A stretch of DNA of 64,000 nucleotides from Pyrenula massariospora. Taxonomy: Eukaryota; Ascomycota; Eurotiomycetes; Pyrenulales; Pyrenulaceae. Where the stretch lies: NCBI GenBank assembly GCA_021030905.1, contig JAGFMI010000022.1, positions 186,001 through 250,000 of the forward strand, written 5' to 3'. Position numbers and translations under genes: made by a program. Below the pieces are notes generated by a model that had not been told where the DNA came from, searched no databases, and saw nothing but the letters and a program-made list of their open reading frames with translations. Shown here in pieces: positions 31,049 through 43,687 of this stretch. Positions within the stretch are counted from its first letter, which is position 1. Every line of letters begins with the position of its first letter.

Positions 31049-32272
31049 ATGGCGACCTTTTTCCAGAGTGTGTAAGTGTTTCCTGTCCCATGACTTGAAA
31101 CCCCCATTTTTCCAATTCAGGGACACTTATGCAAGTGGCCCCTCATCTTGTGCTTGAGCACCTGTCTCAAAATAGCCCATTCCGGACCTCGCACTGCTTC
31201 CTTTGCCATGTATCAAAGCTGACCCCTGTCTGCAGTCGCCAGGGATTCGGTCGCGGCTCCAGCAAGAACAATAGCCAGCAGAAGCTTGGGAACGGCTCTC
31301 AGTCACCTTCTCCAACCTCCTTCCATGCACCGCCGATGCAGAATATGGTTGCCTCGCCATCGCTGTCTGCCACCCTTCATGTTGACAATAACCCCCAAGA
31401 AAGTGAGAGCAAGAAGTTCTTCAACGAGAAATACGCAAAATGTTCGGTGAAGGGGAACTTTCTTACGCTCGCCGCACAACCGAAAAACGTTGAGCTTGGA
31501 GAATGGCTGGCGCATCAGGGTAAGAGCTGTTGGAAGTGACAGCTCGTTCGTTGCTAATGAGCATAGTGGTCGAAATGAGCCGGCTTTTGACTGGCATGCT
31601 ACAGGTTGTTCAGGAAGTTGATACCAATCAAGGCGCGCCTCTGTGTAATGAACAGTCTTGTCCTACGATGTCGGCTGGACGGTATGATCACTGCAACCGG
31701 ACCTTTCGAACCCAAACTGACATCTAAACAGCCTCACCTACACATGGCTTGAGAATGGCCGTCCTGCCAAGATACCCGCCCCTTCCTACATCATTCGCGT
31801 TCAGAAATGGATTATTGGCAAGATCCATGACCCGAACGTCTTCCCTACAGATCCACCAACTGGAGGAGCAAGTGCAACCTACGCGTCCGGCGACGTAGGT
31901 GGTACCCCAAATAATACGAATCCCATTCCGATGGGCCCAACATCCTTGAACACTTCGCTGACTACTCTGTCTGGTGGAGACTGGATCGGGAAGACGAGTG
32001 GATTTCCTCAAAACTTCCACCAAGACTGCAAAAGCATCGTCAAACAGATGTTCCGATGTTACGCTCACCTGTACCACTGTCACTATGATAATCCTTTTTG
32101 GCATATCAACCGACACCTCGAACTAAACAGCTGCTTCGTCCATTTTGTGACTGTGGCCATGTATTATGACCTATTACCGAAGAAAGACATGGAACCTTTG
32201 CAGCCTTTAGTTGACATCTTCATTAAAGAGAATGTCATACCTCCGGAGGCAGTTCGGCAGCATCATTCTTAG
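31049..32272 (+). CDS. mob3: Mob1/phocein family protein, probably MOB3 (STRIPAK)
   Basis: Four exons: 31049-31071, 31236-31519, 31567-31681 and 31732-32272 (320 aa). The 164-bp first intron joins MATFFQSV to RQGFGRGSSKNNS. The phase at every junction is consistent. The Mob fold is clear: VELGEWLAHQVVEM, EQSCPTMSAGRLTYTW (zinc-site Cys), PAPSYIIRVQKWIIGKIHDPNVFPTD, FPQNFHQDCKSIVKQMFRCYAHLYHCHY and the HLELNSCFVHFV helix. An insertion of ~35 residues (GGTPNNTNPIPMGPTS) sits before the zinc-binding helix. The ending MEPLQPLVDIFIKEN resembles fungal phocein (MOB3, a striatin-complex subunit) more than Mob1 or Mob2, which bind NDR kinases. The subclass is a judgement from memory of those sequences. 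Confidence 0.85.
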
Positions 32273-32819
32273 AAGAGAGTTAATGAGTACACGGCCGGAT
32301 GTTGAAGAAGTAGATTGACTATTGGAATTGACGACAAGATTACGGTTCCTGTTGAATGGTATGAGTTGTTGTCGTCCAATTAACACTGTTGATGAGACCG
32401 GAATATGAATATTGAGCGCACTAGCATCAGCATTGATGAGCGTTTCCGGCGTCGACAGGGGGCTTGGGAGTTTTGGCGGACATATGCTACACTTTGTAGC
32501 TCTGGAGATATCCAGGTACATATTCTAGGAGGGATCATGTCGCTTGACCAAACATAGACCAAGATTTGGGCCACATTTGGCACTTCCTGGTATACAACTT
32601 TGTCAATCCAAAAACTTTGTGTCAGCTGTGTCGTCCTCTTCGTGCAGACGTGCCTTCAAGATTGCGACGATATAATGGAATACTTACTTGGTCCTTAACG
32701 TAATCGATCCGGCGAAGCTCGGGACCGACACTTCTCGCCGGTGTACACCTCCTTACTTGATAGGCCGAGGGTTATATTGACTTTAGCATCTGGAAATACT
32801 GATTAGACTTTCATTTGTA
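32273..32819. other. Intergenic between convergent genes
   Basis: No gene seen. The MOB gene (plus) and the small coiled-coil gene (minus) end on either side, so 3' untranslated sequence is expected. Confidence 0.45.
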
Positions 32820-33335
32820 TCATATATGCAGTCCTCCTCCTTCTCCGTCATCATCCATTTGCTCCTCTAGCCGTCTCCTGAGCTCTTCGTCTGTCAAGCT
32901 CCCACCCGTCGGTCGTGTTGATGATGGCTCCGGCTCCCGCTCAGATGTGTCTCTGATTTCACCAGCACCATTTGGTAAGTTCTCTTCATTTCCATCCCCT
33001 CTGCCATCACCATTCAAAACCACTCCCTCGCCTTCCACGTCACTCTCCCCGTCCCCTTCATGCCAGCGTCCGCCCCTGCGCTCCACTTCCTCACGTACGA
33101 GAGCGATTCTCTCCCTCATGCGCCCCATGACCTCCTCATTGTCCCGAACAGCGTCCAGACAGTCCGAGTCTCCACCGACGCTGTCGGAGTAGGCTTGCAG
33201 CTCGTTGTTGGAGCGGGAGAGGTGGGCAATGGAGTTCTGGAGCTCGTGGGTCTTTGCGTAGAGGGAAGATGTTGGGAGGGATTCGAGGGCGTGGGCGAAT
33301 GCGGCGGGGGAGATGGGATGGGATGAGGAGGACAT
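32820..33335 (-). CDS. Small conserved-looking coiled-coil protein, 171 aa
   Basis: Single exon beginning MSSSSHPISPAAFAHALESL. Residues 15-60 form a strongly predicted helix (SSLYAKTHELQNSIAHL, then RSNNELQAYS). A second charged helix follows (EEVMGRMRERIALVREEVERR), and the rest is an acidic Gly/Asp-rich tail ending GEGGGLHI. The compact two-helix head with a disordered acidic tail recalls small nuclear complex subunits, but I cannot name the family. The mirror frames on the plus strand come from composition. Codon use and the lack of stops support a real gene. Confidence 0.7.
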   Translation of the reverse strand: MSSSSHPISPAAFAHALESLPTSSLYAKTHELQNSIAHLSRSNNELQAYSDSVGGDSDCLDAVRDNEEVMGRMRERIALVREEVERRGGRWHEGDGESDVEGEGVVLNGDGRGDGNEENLPNGAGEIRDTSEREPEPSSTRPTGGSLTDEELRRRLEEQMDDDGEGGGLHI

Positions 33336-34401
33336 TGAGGCGGGAGACTAGGGGTGTCAGGCGTAGAGGAGAGTAGATGGCTTGAAAGGTTGATAAGGGT
33401 AGTGGCGGAGAAGGTTCTTGGCCGGGGTGGGAGTGGAGGTCTAATCTGGCTAAAAGTCTATAGTTGGAGACCGTTTCCGCCGCCCTTGTTCTCTGGCAGA
33501 TAGAGGGGTTTCTACCTCGACCGTTGGTCTAACGTTGGTAACAAGTCTCGATGGTGGGTCAACCTTTTTTGGTCGAAACCCGACCTGAATTGACCCAGCG
33601 TTCGGGTCAGTCATGCCTGAGGACATTATTTTGCCAATGATCACTCAAGTCCGCCACCCTAGACATCATTCCATCGAATCCGCAGACCTCAAGCCTCGGT
33701 TCTTAGTATACCCGGCGTGGGACGTTTAACTCACTCTCTGCCTCTAGGTTCATCGATGACTTCGCCAAGCCGGCTTAGTGGACCGCCAGGCAGTGCATCC
33801 CCCCGACTCAAATCACCCCGGATTTCCTCATTTGCCGGAAACGTTGCACAGGCTGAGTTTCTTGCCTTTCTCGCTACCTGACCAATGCTATCACCGAAAC
33901 GGGATGCACCCCTTCAGAAGATTTACATAGCCGCCCCCACCATCATTCCTCGCTTTGATTCTCCATGCATACCCGCCCTCGCCTCCCTGCCTCCAATCAA
34001 TCCAGCGTCTTCCTGGACCCTCGTGATCATGCAGTTTCAAGAAAAGGCTAGCTCCAGAATCTGAGCGTTCCTGGCAGGATTTCTAGCACCGTCGCCGAGG
34101 TTTCTTTTGATCATCACCTCCCATATTGAGGATCTTCGCCGTGTCTTGTTTGCGGGGCTGTGGGGATGGCGTGTTGTGCGGCGGTCTTCGTGGCGCCACA
34201 TTGGGATACCATGTCTAAGACCTACAGCGATGCCTTCTATGTTGGGGTCGGATAAAGGCTGTGAGATAGCCTTCTCTGGCGGAGAACCATGATATTTGTT
34301 AAGCGAGCCTTCCCAGCTTTTGCGCATCGCCGTCGCTGTCTTTCCTTGCTCCTTTCCATTCAGTGTTGTTCAGGCTATCTCTCAGCTCGTTAATATTCAA
34401 A
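33336..34401. other. Intergenic between two divergent genes
   Basis: About 1.07 kb with no supportable gene. It should carry the promoters of the coiled-coil gene (minus) and the lipase (plus). CT-rich blocks precede the lipase ATG. Confidence 0.45.
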
Positions 34402-35461
34402 ATGTCTATCCCTTGGAGATCTTTATCTTTGGTCCTGTTTATTTCAACGCTTCGTACGATCGCAGCCCCTCTACAGAATCGAGGTACAGAATCGACCGGA
34501 CTTGTGAGCTGTTGAATTTAGACTGATCTGCCTAGCTATCTCCCAGTCCTTGTATGACCAATTGAGCTTCTTCGAACAATACGCCGCGGCAGCATATTGC
34601 TCCAACAATAATGACTCTCCCAATACCAAAGTAACATGCTCTCCTGGTAATTGTCCCGAGGTAGAGGCCGCAGATACCAACACGTTGACCGAATTCCAAA
34701 AGTGAGTCCAGTGGGTTATTTAGATGTGATCAGCACTGACAGAACTCACACATAGTTCCCTCGTTACGGACGTGACCGGCTACGTAGCTGTCGACCACAC
34801 TAACTCCCTAGTTGTTGTGGGTTTCCGTGGTTCTAATTCGGTGCGAAACTTCATTGCCGACGCCGACTTCCCGGCAGTTCCTACCGACATCTGTGCTGGA
34901 TGCCTTGTTCATGATGGCTTCTGGAATTCTTGGGCAGAAGCAAGAGCTGGTGTTATGGCTGCCATCACCGAAGCTGATGATGCCTATGCAGACTACAAGC
35001 TAGTCATAACTGGACATTCTCTAGGGGCCGCGATTGCAACGTTGGCTTCTGCTCAGCTTAGAAATGAGGGACACCCAAACGCCCTTGTACGTATCGCTGC
35101 AACTTCCTCTTACGACATCATCCTCAGCTAATGACTCTAGTACACATACGGCTCTCCTCGGGTGGGAAACACGCCATTTGCGCAATATGTAACGAACCAG
35201 TCGGGAGGAAATTATCGGGTAACACACCACCAAGACCCAGTTCCCAGACTCCCACCGATTCTCTTCGGCTTTAGCCACACAAGTCCGGAGTATTTTATCT
35301 CCTCTGGCAATAATGTTACACCAACGACGAATGACATTACGGAGTACGATGGGATCGATAATCTTCAGGGCAATGCTGGGCAGCCTACAGTCAATCTTGA
35401 TGACCATGGGTGGTATTTCAATGCCATCTCAGCATGTGGAGGTTTTGAGATTGAGAAATAA
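34402..35461 (+). CDS. Secreted class 3 (alpha/beta-hydrolase) lipase
   Basis: Extracellular triacylglycerol/feruloyl-type lipase, 299 aa, in four exons: 34402-34483, 34536-34701, 34756-35086 and 35141-35461. The introns of 52-54 bp (GTACAG, GTGAGT, GTACGT donors) all keep phase. The signal peptide is MSIPWRSLSLVLFISTLRTIA, followed by a short propeptide and the AISQSLYDQLSFFEQYAAAAYC lid-proximal N-terminus common in this family. The oxyanion-hole region is VVVGFRGSNS. The nucleophile elbow is GHSLG with Ser171. The acid is Asp in HHQDPVPRLPP, and the catalytic His lies in DDHGWYF. The Cys pairs are as in Thermomyces-type lipases. It probably degrades host or substrate lipids. Confidence 0.95.
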
Positions 35462-35815
35462 GCTATTGAAAGTAATCTACGATGAAAGCAATGGGAACTA
35501 TTATCATTGAATATGATGTCTCGACGTTAAAGGCTGTTCTTAAAGTAATGTCAATCGAATATCTCGATAGATAAATTCTACAACTCATACTGCTATCTTT
35601 GAAAAAAGCTGCGATAACGTGACCATCAACGCTTCACGACGGAAGGATAGATTTACAGACTATGGACAGTCAATGCCATACCTTGCTGCTAATATCAAGG
35701 GTAGGTATCCACTACCCTTGGAAGGACGGAAAATTCCGCGCAGTTTTCCGCAAGTAAATGCAGGATACCTAAAACTGTTGTGTAGACGGTTTTCCATGGA
35801 TTGGACCTTAACCCA
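35462..35815. other. Intergenic between lipase and rhomboid gene
   Basis: 354 bases, AT-rich, no gene. Contains an imperfect palindrome at about 35697-35719 (AGGGTAGGTATCCACTACCCTT) of doubtful meaning. Confidence 0.4.
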
Positions 35816-37662
35816 ATGAATGAAGTCTGGTTGAGGGCATGGCGCCCAATTTTTTCTTCATTGCCAAACCCTCTGTTTCAGTCAGAAGTCTGCTTTGCCG
35901 GTCAGCGTATTCCTCCCTTGCATCCGCTGGTGAAGCGACAGTGGGAAGCTCCGCGCAGCTCCAAAGTCACACGTGCTAGCCCTTTGAAGCAACTACAGAA
36001 CCTCAGAAGCTTTGCTACACGTCGAATACCTGCAGTCCGAAAGATAAATCCGCCCCAGCCGCTCAAAGAAAAAAAAGCAGGCGAAGCACGGTTTAGGGTA
36101 ACGGATCTGTCTCCTGCCGAACTGTATCAGATCCTAGGTCGCCCAACTCCACCAAGTCACGTTGCCAACCAAATACTTCGAATTTTGCACTATCGGCGTC
36201 TCAATGGAACGCTCGACATTGATCTCCCTCCGCAACTTGGGCGCGTTTTGCGGCAGTATCCTACGTGTGTCGAGAAAGGACTACGCTGGCTACGAACAAC
36301 TCATCCCGTGGATGAGGATGCCGCTATAATCTCTAGGATTATCAAAGAAGAAGAGGAGGCTGAAGAGGCAGCTCTAAACAGATCGGACAGTCAATTGATT
36401 GCGCGAGCACAGGAGCTTGGGCTATACAAACCGCAAAGCGGAAGCTACGATGCAAAACTTGGACCTCAAAAAAGCGTTTATGGAGAGGGAGTCTTGGATA
36501 GACTTAAGAAAGAGCAAGAGAGAAAGAGGGCCCTTAGAGCAGAAAATGATAAAAAATTCGAAAAAGAGAAGCTTGACAGGGCAATAGCAGAAGGAAGGAT
36601 GGGGCCCATGGAGCTTACCGCGGACGCCGACTTTCGTGGTATGTATCTTTCAAGGCTGCTCATGAATGGCGAGCTAACGAACTTTGTCTGCTAAGATATT
36701 AGAAGAGCGCGATTCAACGGTACCGCGCAGCGGTTTAGGGAGCGAACAAATCAATGGTCAAGAAAATATGCTGAAAAGGCTTTATCGAATTTGAATCTAG
36801 ACTCTCCTGAATTCAAGAAATTAAATTTCGTAAGGGTCTGAGAACTTCATAGCGATGGCTTCGCTAATCAAACCACTAGATGAAACGACTGTTGCCGACC
36901 TTTCTCTTCGCCAGCGGCCTGACTATGATTTGTTATTACTATGCACAAGCCTTTGGAAATCCACCTCAATCGAAGCGCTTGTTTCCATCGTTTTCCGTCT
37001 CCGAGACCACAATTAGCTCTATAATTGCTCTGAATGTCGCTGTCTTCTTTCTCTGGAAATTCTTCCCACCAGCTATCAACATGCTTAACAAATATTTTCT
37101 CCAGGTTGTCGCAACTCCAACTTGGTTCTCTTCCCTAGGCTGCGTCTTTAGCCAATCCGAAGTCAACCATCTTATGGCAAATATGCTCGGTATCTATCTC
37201 ATCGGCTTGACTCTGCATGAGCAGGTTGGTCGACCCACCTTTCTTGCTGTGTTTCTCTCCACTGGCACAATCTCAAGCTTGGCTTGTCTGGCGCTCTATA
37301 CTGCACGCCAAATGTGGGCCATCACCTCTTTAGGCGCGAGCGGTGCCCTTTGCGGCATTTTCGCCTGTACGGCAATCCTGAATCCGAATTCCAGATTCTC
37401 CGTATTCTTCCTGCCTCAAGAGTGGCAGGAGAAGATTTCGCTCAGCGGAATGACTTTGCTCAAACTGGTAGTTGGTTCCGAGTTATTTTCGGCTACAACG
37501 TCATATCTTGGGCTCAGGACGGCCAGGATCAATGTCACAGCGCATCTTGCTGGGCTTGCCGGCGGTGCCGTCTGGGCTTGGGCGTTGAAGAATGGCTGGG
37601 TCTGGAAGAGAAGGAGGAGGGATACAGGGGAAGAAGTCTGGGTTAAAGTTCCCACGAGATGA
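35816..37662 (+). CDS. pcp1: Mitochondrial inner-membrane rhomboid protease Pcp1/Rbd1
   Basis: Intramembrane serine protease that cleaves mitochondrial substrates (Mgm1/OPA1 and Ccp1 in yeast), affecting fusion. Three exons: 35816-36638, 36696-36829 and 36880-37662 (579 aa). The introns use GTATGT/CTAAG and GTAAGG/CTAG, and all phases fit. The N-terminal ~310 residues are a matrix presequence (Arg-rich, few acids) plus the fungal Pcp1-specific region (DLSPAELYQILG, NQILRILHYRRLNGTLD, GLRWLRTTHPVDEDAA). The rhomboid domain starts at about residue 320 with six to seven spans. Its motifs are NHLMANMLG at 415-423, GASGALCGI (catalytic Ser473) and AHLAGLAGG (catalytic His541). The mature protein ends in a basic tail. 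Confidence 0.93.
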
Positions 37663-39119
37663 CGATGCTGGTAGCTTCAATCCTAACATAATAAATTTCC
37701 TGGAAAATCTTCACTCTCGTCAACGGGAATCTTCCCTACATATCTATCATGCAGTGACGCTCACAGCATAACATTTTTGGGAGGGCTAAATGCAGTACTT
37801 ATAACGCGAAAGCGATGCATCTACTTGAGCTGAACCGCCTGCTTCGTGATGCATCGCTGCTATGGGGTCCATTTGAAGTTAGGAAAGTATTAATATGAAG
37901 ATTAATCCCTTGGTCCAAGCGCCTTGTGCTTTATTGCTTAAAAGAAGAGGACTTCTCGCCCAGCCGTCTGCCAACCAAAGCACTGTGATCGTGTGTGTGC
38001 GAATAGACGGGCTTGCCAAAAATGGAAAATGGACACGAACCGTGATCCTAGAAGCACCGCCCCCAAAGCGTGCGAAAGTCAACTCACCAACTTCAAGATC
38101 TGTTGACCACCCGCTTTAAGTCACGCTAAACTCCTTCGGTCTGTTACTGACACGACACCAACTCGAAATCTTTTCATTGTCTCTGTTCCAAAGGGGAAAC
38201 TCGCTTCTTCTTTCTCCTACCGTGCGCGACACATGAAATTACCAAACCCTTCTCCGTACTGCGCACAGAATCCACAGATAATAACATACAACGCGTTACG
38301 TGCTGCTGTGCCTAGAGCGAATCAAACTCATCGCATTCACCTTCCAAATCATCGTCTTGCTTTCCTTGCATTCGTAGCGACCAACATCATTGACATAGTT
38401 CTGCTTTCTACTATTTGCTAATCGCTCGATTCTCGGTTTTATATTTCCGCAGCCATAAGAGAGTTTGGGTTTTTTCATTGGTGTAACAGACTAGCTAAAT
38501 ACCGATAGGCTTTCCAGCAAGCAATCATTCGGCGCGCATCCACCACTTGCTTTTTCTCAGGCCAACAGCGCAACAAACTCCCTCTAACTTTCAACACCAA
38601 TCCTTTTGCAATGCTTTATCCCATAAATCATGAGTGTTTCTGCTTGTGTTCTAGACTGGACTGCACGTGCCCACTGCCTTTTCCGACCTACTCTGAGGCC
38701 AACAACAAAGCAACGCCCACGCCCATCAATACCCAGGATCGAGGTCAACATGATGTTTGGAGCGCTAATGAGCTAGCTTGTGATACTTTTAATCGTTGAC
38801 GAACATGAGTGAATTCATAAGCTCGCTCAGTCCCATCCATTGTTCATAACGCTTTTTGCACACCTAAACGCGATATTTACCGGCTAGAGGTAACTTAAGT
38901 AGGTGTCATGCTTTTCGTCTGATCTTTTTATGCATATTTTCTTCCTCCGCAACTCACTCACGTGATATCTCTTTGTTGCTGGTTAGCGGCGTCCTTTGTT
39001 CACTGAGTTGCGGTGAGTAGACAGTGAAGATTTAGCCAAGCATGAAAGGGTCTGTGAATCATGAAAACCTCACTATCTGTGCACAGAAGAACAATGAGGT
39101 TTCCGCATTCACCGTCAGA
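37663..39119. other. Intergenic, no gene seen
   Basis: 1.45 kb, AT-rich with CT-rich patches. Only frames of 60-75 codons without features. Includes the promoter of the next secreted protein. Confidence 0.45.
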
Positions 39120-40849
39120 ATGCGGCGCAGGAGTCCCAGCTTCTGCCGCCGAATCAGACTTCCCTTTGTACTATTTCTCTTTGTCGTCGCTTCTCATCTT
39201 GCGGTCAGCACGCCCGTTGGAAGTAAGACATGGGTCATGCGCAGGACACCAATGGACCAGCTTGCAGCTATCGAGGACTTGTCACTCGGCAAGCGTGAAG
39301 ATACATCGCTTGTCGGCATTGTGAAAAATGGGAAATTTGGTGATATCACAGATGAAGCCGCAATCGATCTCTTATACTCGACCTTTAAGGACGAAATCGA
39401 TCGCCTTAGGTTTGTATCAACACGTGGTCTAATAATCCTGTAGTTGACTGGTTTAGGACCGCTGAGCTTAGTGCCGAGGTAGACTTGGATAAGCCGAATA
39501 CGGGCAAGCTCTCCAAGGGGGGCAAAAGCAATTTAACGCCAGCGCAGTACATTTACGGATCAGACTACAAAGAGACCGATCGTGAAGTCGATCGCACAAT
39601 TATTGGGATTCTAGCACTGAAATGGATTGTAAAGGGGGACTACAAAGCCTTCACTGCAACACAATTGCCGTTTCCGAAAGTCAGGCTTAGTGAAGACAGC
39701 TTCAATCACTTGAAATCTAAGGCAGAGGAAACAGTCCAAGACACCAACAACCTTCTCGCGGTTATCGTCGCCTTAGTCCTCGGCGATGTTGGAAAAGATA
39801 CAAACCTAGTCAATGATGCTAAAGCGAAAGGGATAGAAATGGACGATCAGATTGATCATGATCAAGTCCTCTACGAAGCGGTCGCCGGCGGTATGTTTGA
39901 TGAAGCGCTAAATCTGCTATCCGATAGCAGCCTGCGAGAGGACGTGAAGCTCGGAATACAAGTAGGAGCTACGCTTAACCTGCCCCAACTAGCCCAGGCA
40001 GAAAGTCCTCCAGGAAGTATCAAGGCGGTTGCTCTCATGAAAGGCAAGCAGCGGGCCTGGCAAATCAAATACCTTGAAGTACTCTTCGATGTTGCAGGCG
40101 CAGGTGCAGGAAACAACGCTGGCTCTGCAGCCAGGATGATAGAGCCCGTCTATAGCGGCTTCCTTGCTACGTATGACGCGCTTCAATCCGTCATCGACGG
40201 CGCAAAGGATGTCCTTGCTGCCTACAACTCGATCCTGCTTGCACGTAATGATAAGCTTGTAGCAACGGGCTTCGACTCCTTATCTGTCGATAAGGAAGAC
40301 CAACGTGCCCTCCTCCGCATCATGCTGATCACAAGGACTGACAATCTCGAGCCTGCGAGCCAAGCTCAACTCATCCAAACGGCCTTCTCCACAGTCTTGA
40401 AATCAGATGATCGACAAAAGATTGTCGATGGTCTTAATGTGCATGGCATTGACGACAGCATCGCGATCCTACCCTACTATATGCCTGGTATCTTCGACGT
40501 TTACTATACCAAGCTGGCAGACGCATCTAAGGGCTCCCAATGGACCGACGACGACAGGAAGACCGTGCTCTCGGCTCTCTTGCGGTATCTGGCGCGTCTG
40601 CTGGCCAACTCGAAGCCTCAGAAGAACGCTGAGACGTCGAAAGTTGTTCAGGTTCAAGCTGATCAGGTGGTTCCTGACAAGAAGAAGCCGGATAAGAAGC
40701 CTGTTGTCAATGCAGGTGACTACAAGACGAACCCGACAGGCCTGGCAAAATGGTTCGATGATTACCACGTCAAATTTCCGGATGGATCTGGGCTTCCGCT
40801 TGACGATGATGGGTCGTTGATTGATGATCAATCGACTTGTGAATTGTAA
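39120..40849 (+). CDS. Secreted orphan protein, 560 aa, Kex2 site
   Basis: Two exons, 39120-39409 and 39457-40849, joined across a 47-bp GTTTGT...TTTAG intron (branch GTTGACT) in phase 2. I prefer ATG 39120 because it opens a signal peptide (basic RRR..RRIR then LPFVLFLFVVASHLAVS). An in-frame ATG at 39042 gives 26 more residues and no better signal. A KR site (LGKREDT) after ~35 residues suggests Kex2 removal of a propeptide. The mature part is alpha-helical and Asp/Lys/Ala-rich: a long LLAVIVALVLGDVG helix, an AGAGAGNNAGSAAR segment, then a Lys/Pro-rich linker (QADQVVPDKKKPDKKP) before a short acidic C-terminus ending STCEL. I do not recognise a family. The helical repeats could be a binding scaffold, which is a guess. 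Confidence 0.72.
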
Positions 40850-42156
40850 TGAGTGATGGAGGGTAATATCGTCCTCTGGTCCAATTAATGGTCGAATATC
40901 TTAGGGAACTGACAGGGACGGTTTGTTAAAAGGTTGCACGAAAGGCGGCTCGCTTTTAGATCTATCGTTACACAATTAAGATGACTTTGACAAATGTTTC
41001 CGCAGAAAGCCGTCCGTGGCTGTTCGTAGGATTTTGATTCCACAACCGCAGAAGCCGCCAAGCGTTTACGAACCGACAACCCAGATGTCTCCTATCTGTT
41101 TAATTCGCAAGGCACCTTGTCAATCCATACCATTCTTGACGTCTCCTTCGAGCAATCGTCGTTAATGCCCACGTAACCCTTTCCCAGGCAATTTGGAGAT
41201 CCACATCTGAAGATTTCCCCTGACCTTTTTTCCTCACAGTCTTCAACACAAATTCAAGATCTCAAAATCCGGTTAATCAAGCAGCAATACACGTGTCTCC
41301 ACCGGCATCTCGCCTCAACGGCGACTTTAGCGTGGCCCCCAAATTAATAACGTTCTTTTTCTATACGTCCTGCCCACGTCGATGCCCACATGGCAGGGAT
41401 GCCGCATAATCACCTCGGTCAAGCTTTGTGGCTCGATGATCAAACGGAAACCAACTCCTCCTCAAATGAAACGGCCTTTTCTCCACAATGCCCGCCGGAA
41501 CCCGGCCGGCGGCTCCGCGACGCCTGAGACGGAATGGTAGGTGACCATAGCTGTTCAATGAAGACGCCTTGCGATTCGTGTACATGGCCGCTTTTGGAAA
41601 TTCCGTCGTATTCTGAATCAATACCCTCTGTGCCGCTTCGTGGGAGCGGCGTTAGTCGGCGTTTTCAATTTTTGCTTTTGTTGTGAGACGTTCTTCCAAT
41701 GTCCAGCTATGGTTGTCGAAGGACATATGTTCTTCTGAGGAACGGTCAATTTGAGTTCCGGATGCTACTTCCTTGTCCTGTTCCCCACAAAATCCCTTAG
41801 CCGGCGAGATTATGCAGGGTGCCTGGGGTGTGCTAAAGGCGGATTCTGGTCTGGCTGTACGTCACCAGCAATCTATTCTACACCACTATGGAGAATCTTC
41901 GTTTCATTCGGCTGCCGCTTTCTGTTTCTCGACGTTGATGAGATTGTGGCTGCGGCTATATTCCATGTCCTTAAACTTCCCGATTGGAATTAGAGCGTTC
42001 ATGGGAGGTGCCTGTTGTTGAGGTTGAGATGGTATAAGAACTATGACGCCCTTTCCATTGAGCCTTGCTTGCCACGGCTGGTAGATGAGATTTTAAGGTC
42101 TCTGGTACACTCAAACTGGTAGGACTTTTTACAGCAACACTTCTTCAACTATCAGG
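40850..42156. other. Intergenic, no gene seen
   Basis: 1.3 kb. Short frames only (60-86 codons), none recognisable. The last ~100 bases before 42157 are pyrimidine-rich, as expected for the upstream region of a secreted enzyme gene. Confidence 0.45.
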
Positions 42157-42874
42157 ATGAAGTTCTCTTTAGTCTGTGCTATTGCAGCACTGGCAGCCCC
42201 GGCGTCAGCTCTGCAAGCTACTACCACTGTACGTCGTGTTGCATTTTTGCTCAAGACTCCCTAGGCCCAGTCCTATCGCCGCTGACATTTAGGATAGCGT
42301 TACTACGACGGCCAAGAAGGCGCTTGCGGCTGTGGGACTAGCTCGGGAGCTTTCAGCTGGCAGGTCAGTACAATTGTCACGGGGCTCTTCCAATATGGCC
42401 AGCGTGTATCGAGAGACTGACAGGATCTCCGACTCTCTAGCTCGGCGTCGACACATCCGCCTCACCCAAAGTCTACACCGCCGCGGCGTCCCAGGCCATC
42501 TTCGACTCTGGCGGCGCCACCTGGTGCGGCGCTGGCTGCGGCACCTGCTTCGAACTCACGTCCACCGGCGCTGCACCGTCTGGCCAAGGGACTGGAGGCG
42601 TCAACGGACAATCCATCATCGTCATGGTATCTCGTACCCTCTCCCATTGACGGGGCGAGCTAACACATACAAAAAGGTGACGAATCTTTGCCCTAACGCT
42701 GGCAATGCGCAGTGGTGTCCGACGGTCGGCGGTACGAATAGCTATGGGTTCTCGTACCACTTTGATATCAATGCGCAGAGCGAGGTCTTTGGGGATAACC
42801 CGATTGTGAATTTCCAGCAGGTTGGGTGTCCGAGTAAGGCGACGAGCGATTTTGCGCAGTGCGTCTGCAAGTAA
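42157..42874 (+). CDS. Small secreted GH45-like endoglucanase/expansin-related protein
   Basis: Extracellular beta-1,4-glucanase family with a double-psi beta-barrel, 173 aa, four exons: 42157-42228, 42298-42363, 42441-42626 and 42677-42874. All junctions are phase 0. The signal peptide is MKFSLVCAIAALAAPASA. The GH45 signature RYYDGQEGACGCGT carries the first catalytic Asp (Asp28). WCGAGCGTCFELTSTG follows. The second Asp (Asp138) lies in YHFDINAQSEVF, and the Cys pattern matches single-domain GH45 enzymes (five or more disulphides). No cellulose-binding module is attached. The last intron ends CAAAAAG. The enzyme fits plant cell-wall degradation by a saprotroph or pathogen. Without structural data an expansin-like, non-catalytic role remains possible. 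Confidence 0.9.
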
Positions 42875-43687
42875 GGCCGTTGCTAAGGGGAGGGATGGAG
42901 AACATGTGAATGAGTGATGGGGCATGAGAAGGAAGAGCCCGCGAGAGTGTCTTGGTGGACGATAGAGAGGCGGACCTGGCAACAGTGGAAGGCAACACAG
43001 ATTGGATTTAAAGAATTCTCTCGCTTCACAGCAGAACGTTATTTACAATCTTGTACCTATTATCTCAGAAACCACATCATCTAACCGATCGCATTCAGGC
43101 CATGCATGGCATTATTTGACATCTTCTCTCCAACCAGTTATGCTCTTGTTAATTGCTCTTCTGCCGAAATCCTTAGATATTTCATGCGTGAAGAGGGAGG
43201 CTTCAAGTATAGTGAAGGCATTCACTTCCCCCCATTTAATCTTCAGGAAGCTGGAGAAGCAGAGCCTGGCTTTCAAGCGCACGCGGCAGCGAGATAATGT
43301 GCCGCCGGCAAATCTTCGGATCTAAGATTCCACTTGAGGCTCCTTGTGCGGACACCGACTCATCACACTACACGTTGACTATGACTGGGTAGTCCCGGCG
43401 TGAACGCCCTGTCAAAGGTCTTCTCACGGTCTCACCACATCAGAAACAGCGGCCTGAAAAATGGCTCGCTCGTTCGACCAGCCGATGCAGGAGTTGCTGC
43501 ATGAGAGCATCCCTGCAGGAAATGATTGGCTCAGAGGGGGGGCCCGGACGCCTCTGGTTCGATGAGGCGGGATCACAGCCTTGCGCCGAAAAACTGCTGT
43601 CATTTATATTTTGAGACAGAGATAAGAAGCTATGATGGCGATCTGTCGTTCGGTTGCTGCTCCTTTCAAATGCAGCGTTGATGCGAG
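42875..43687. other. Intergenic, no gene seen
   Basis: Contains a 63-codon and a 107-codon frame without features. Nothing else supported. Confidence 0.4.

Noticed and set aside
42473-42982. 169-codon minus-strand frame over the GH45-like gene
   Set aside because: Antisense of the spliced endoglucanase, with no independent support.
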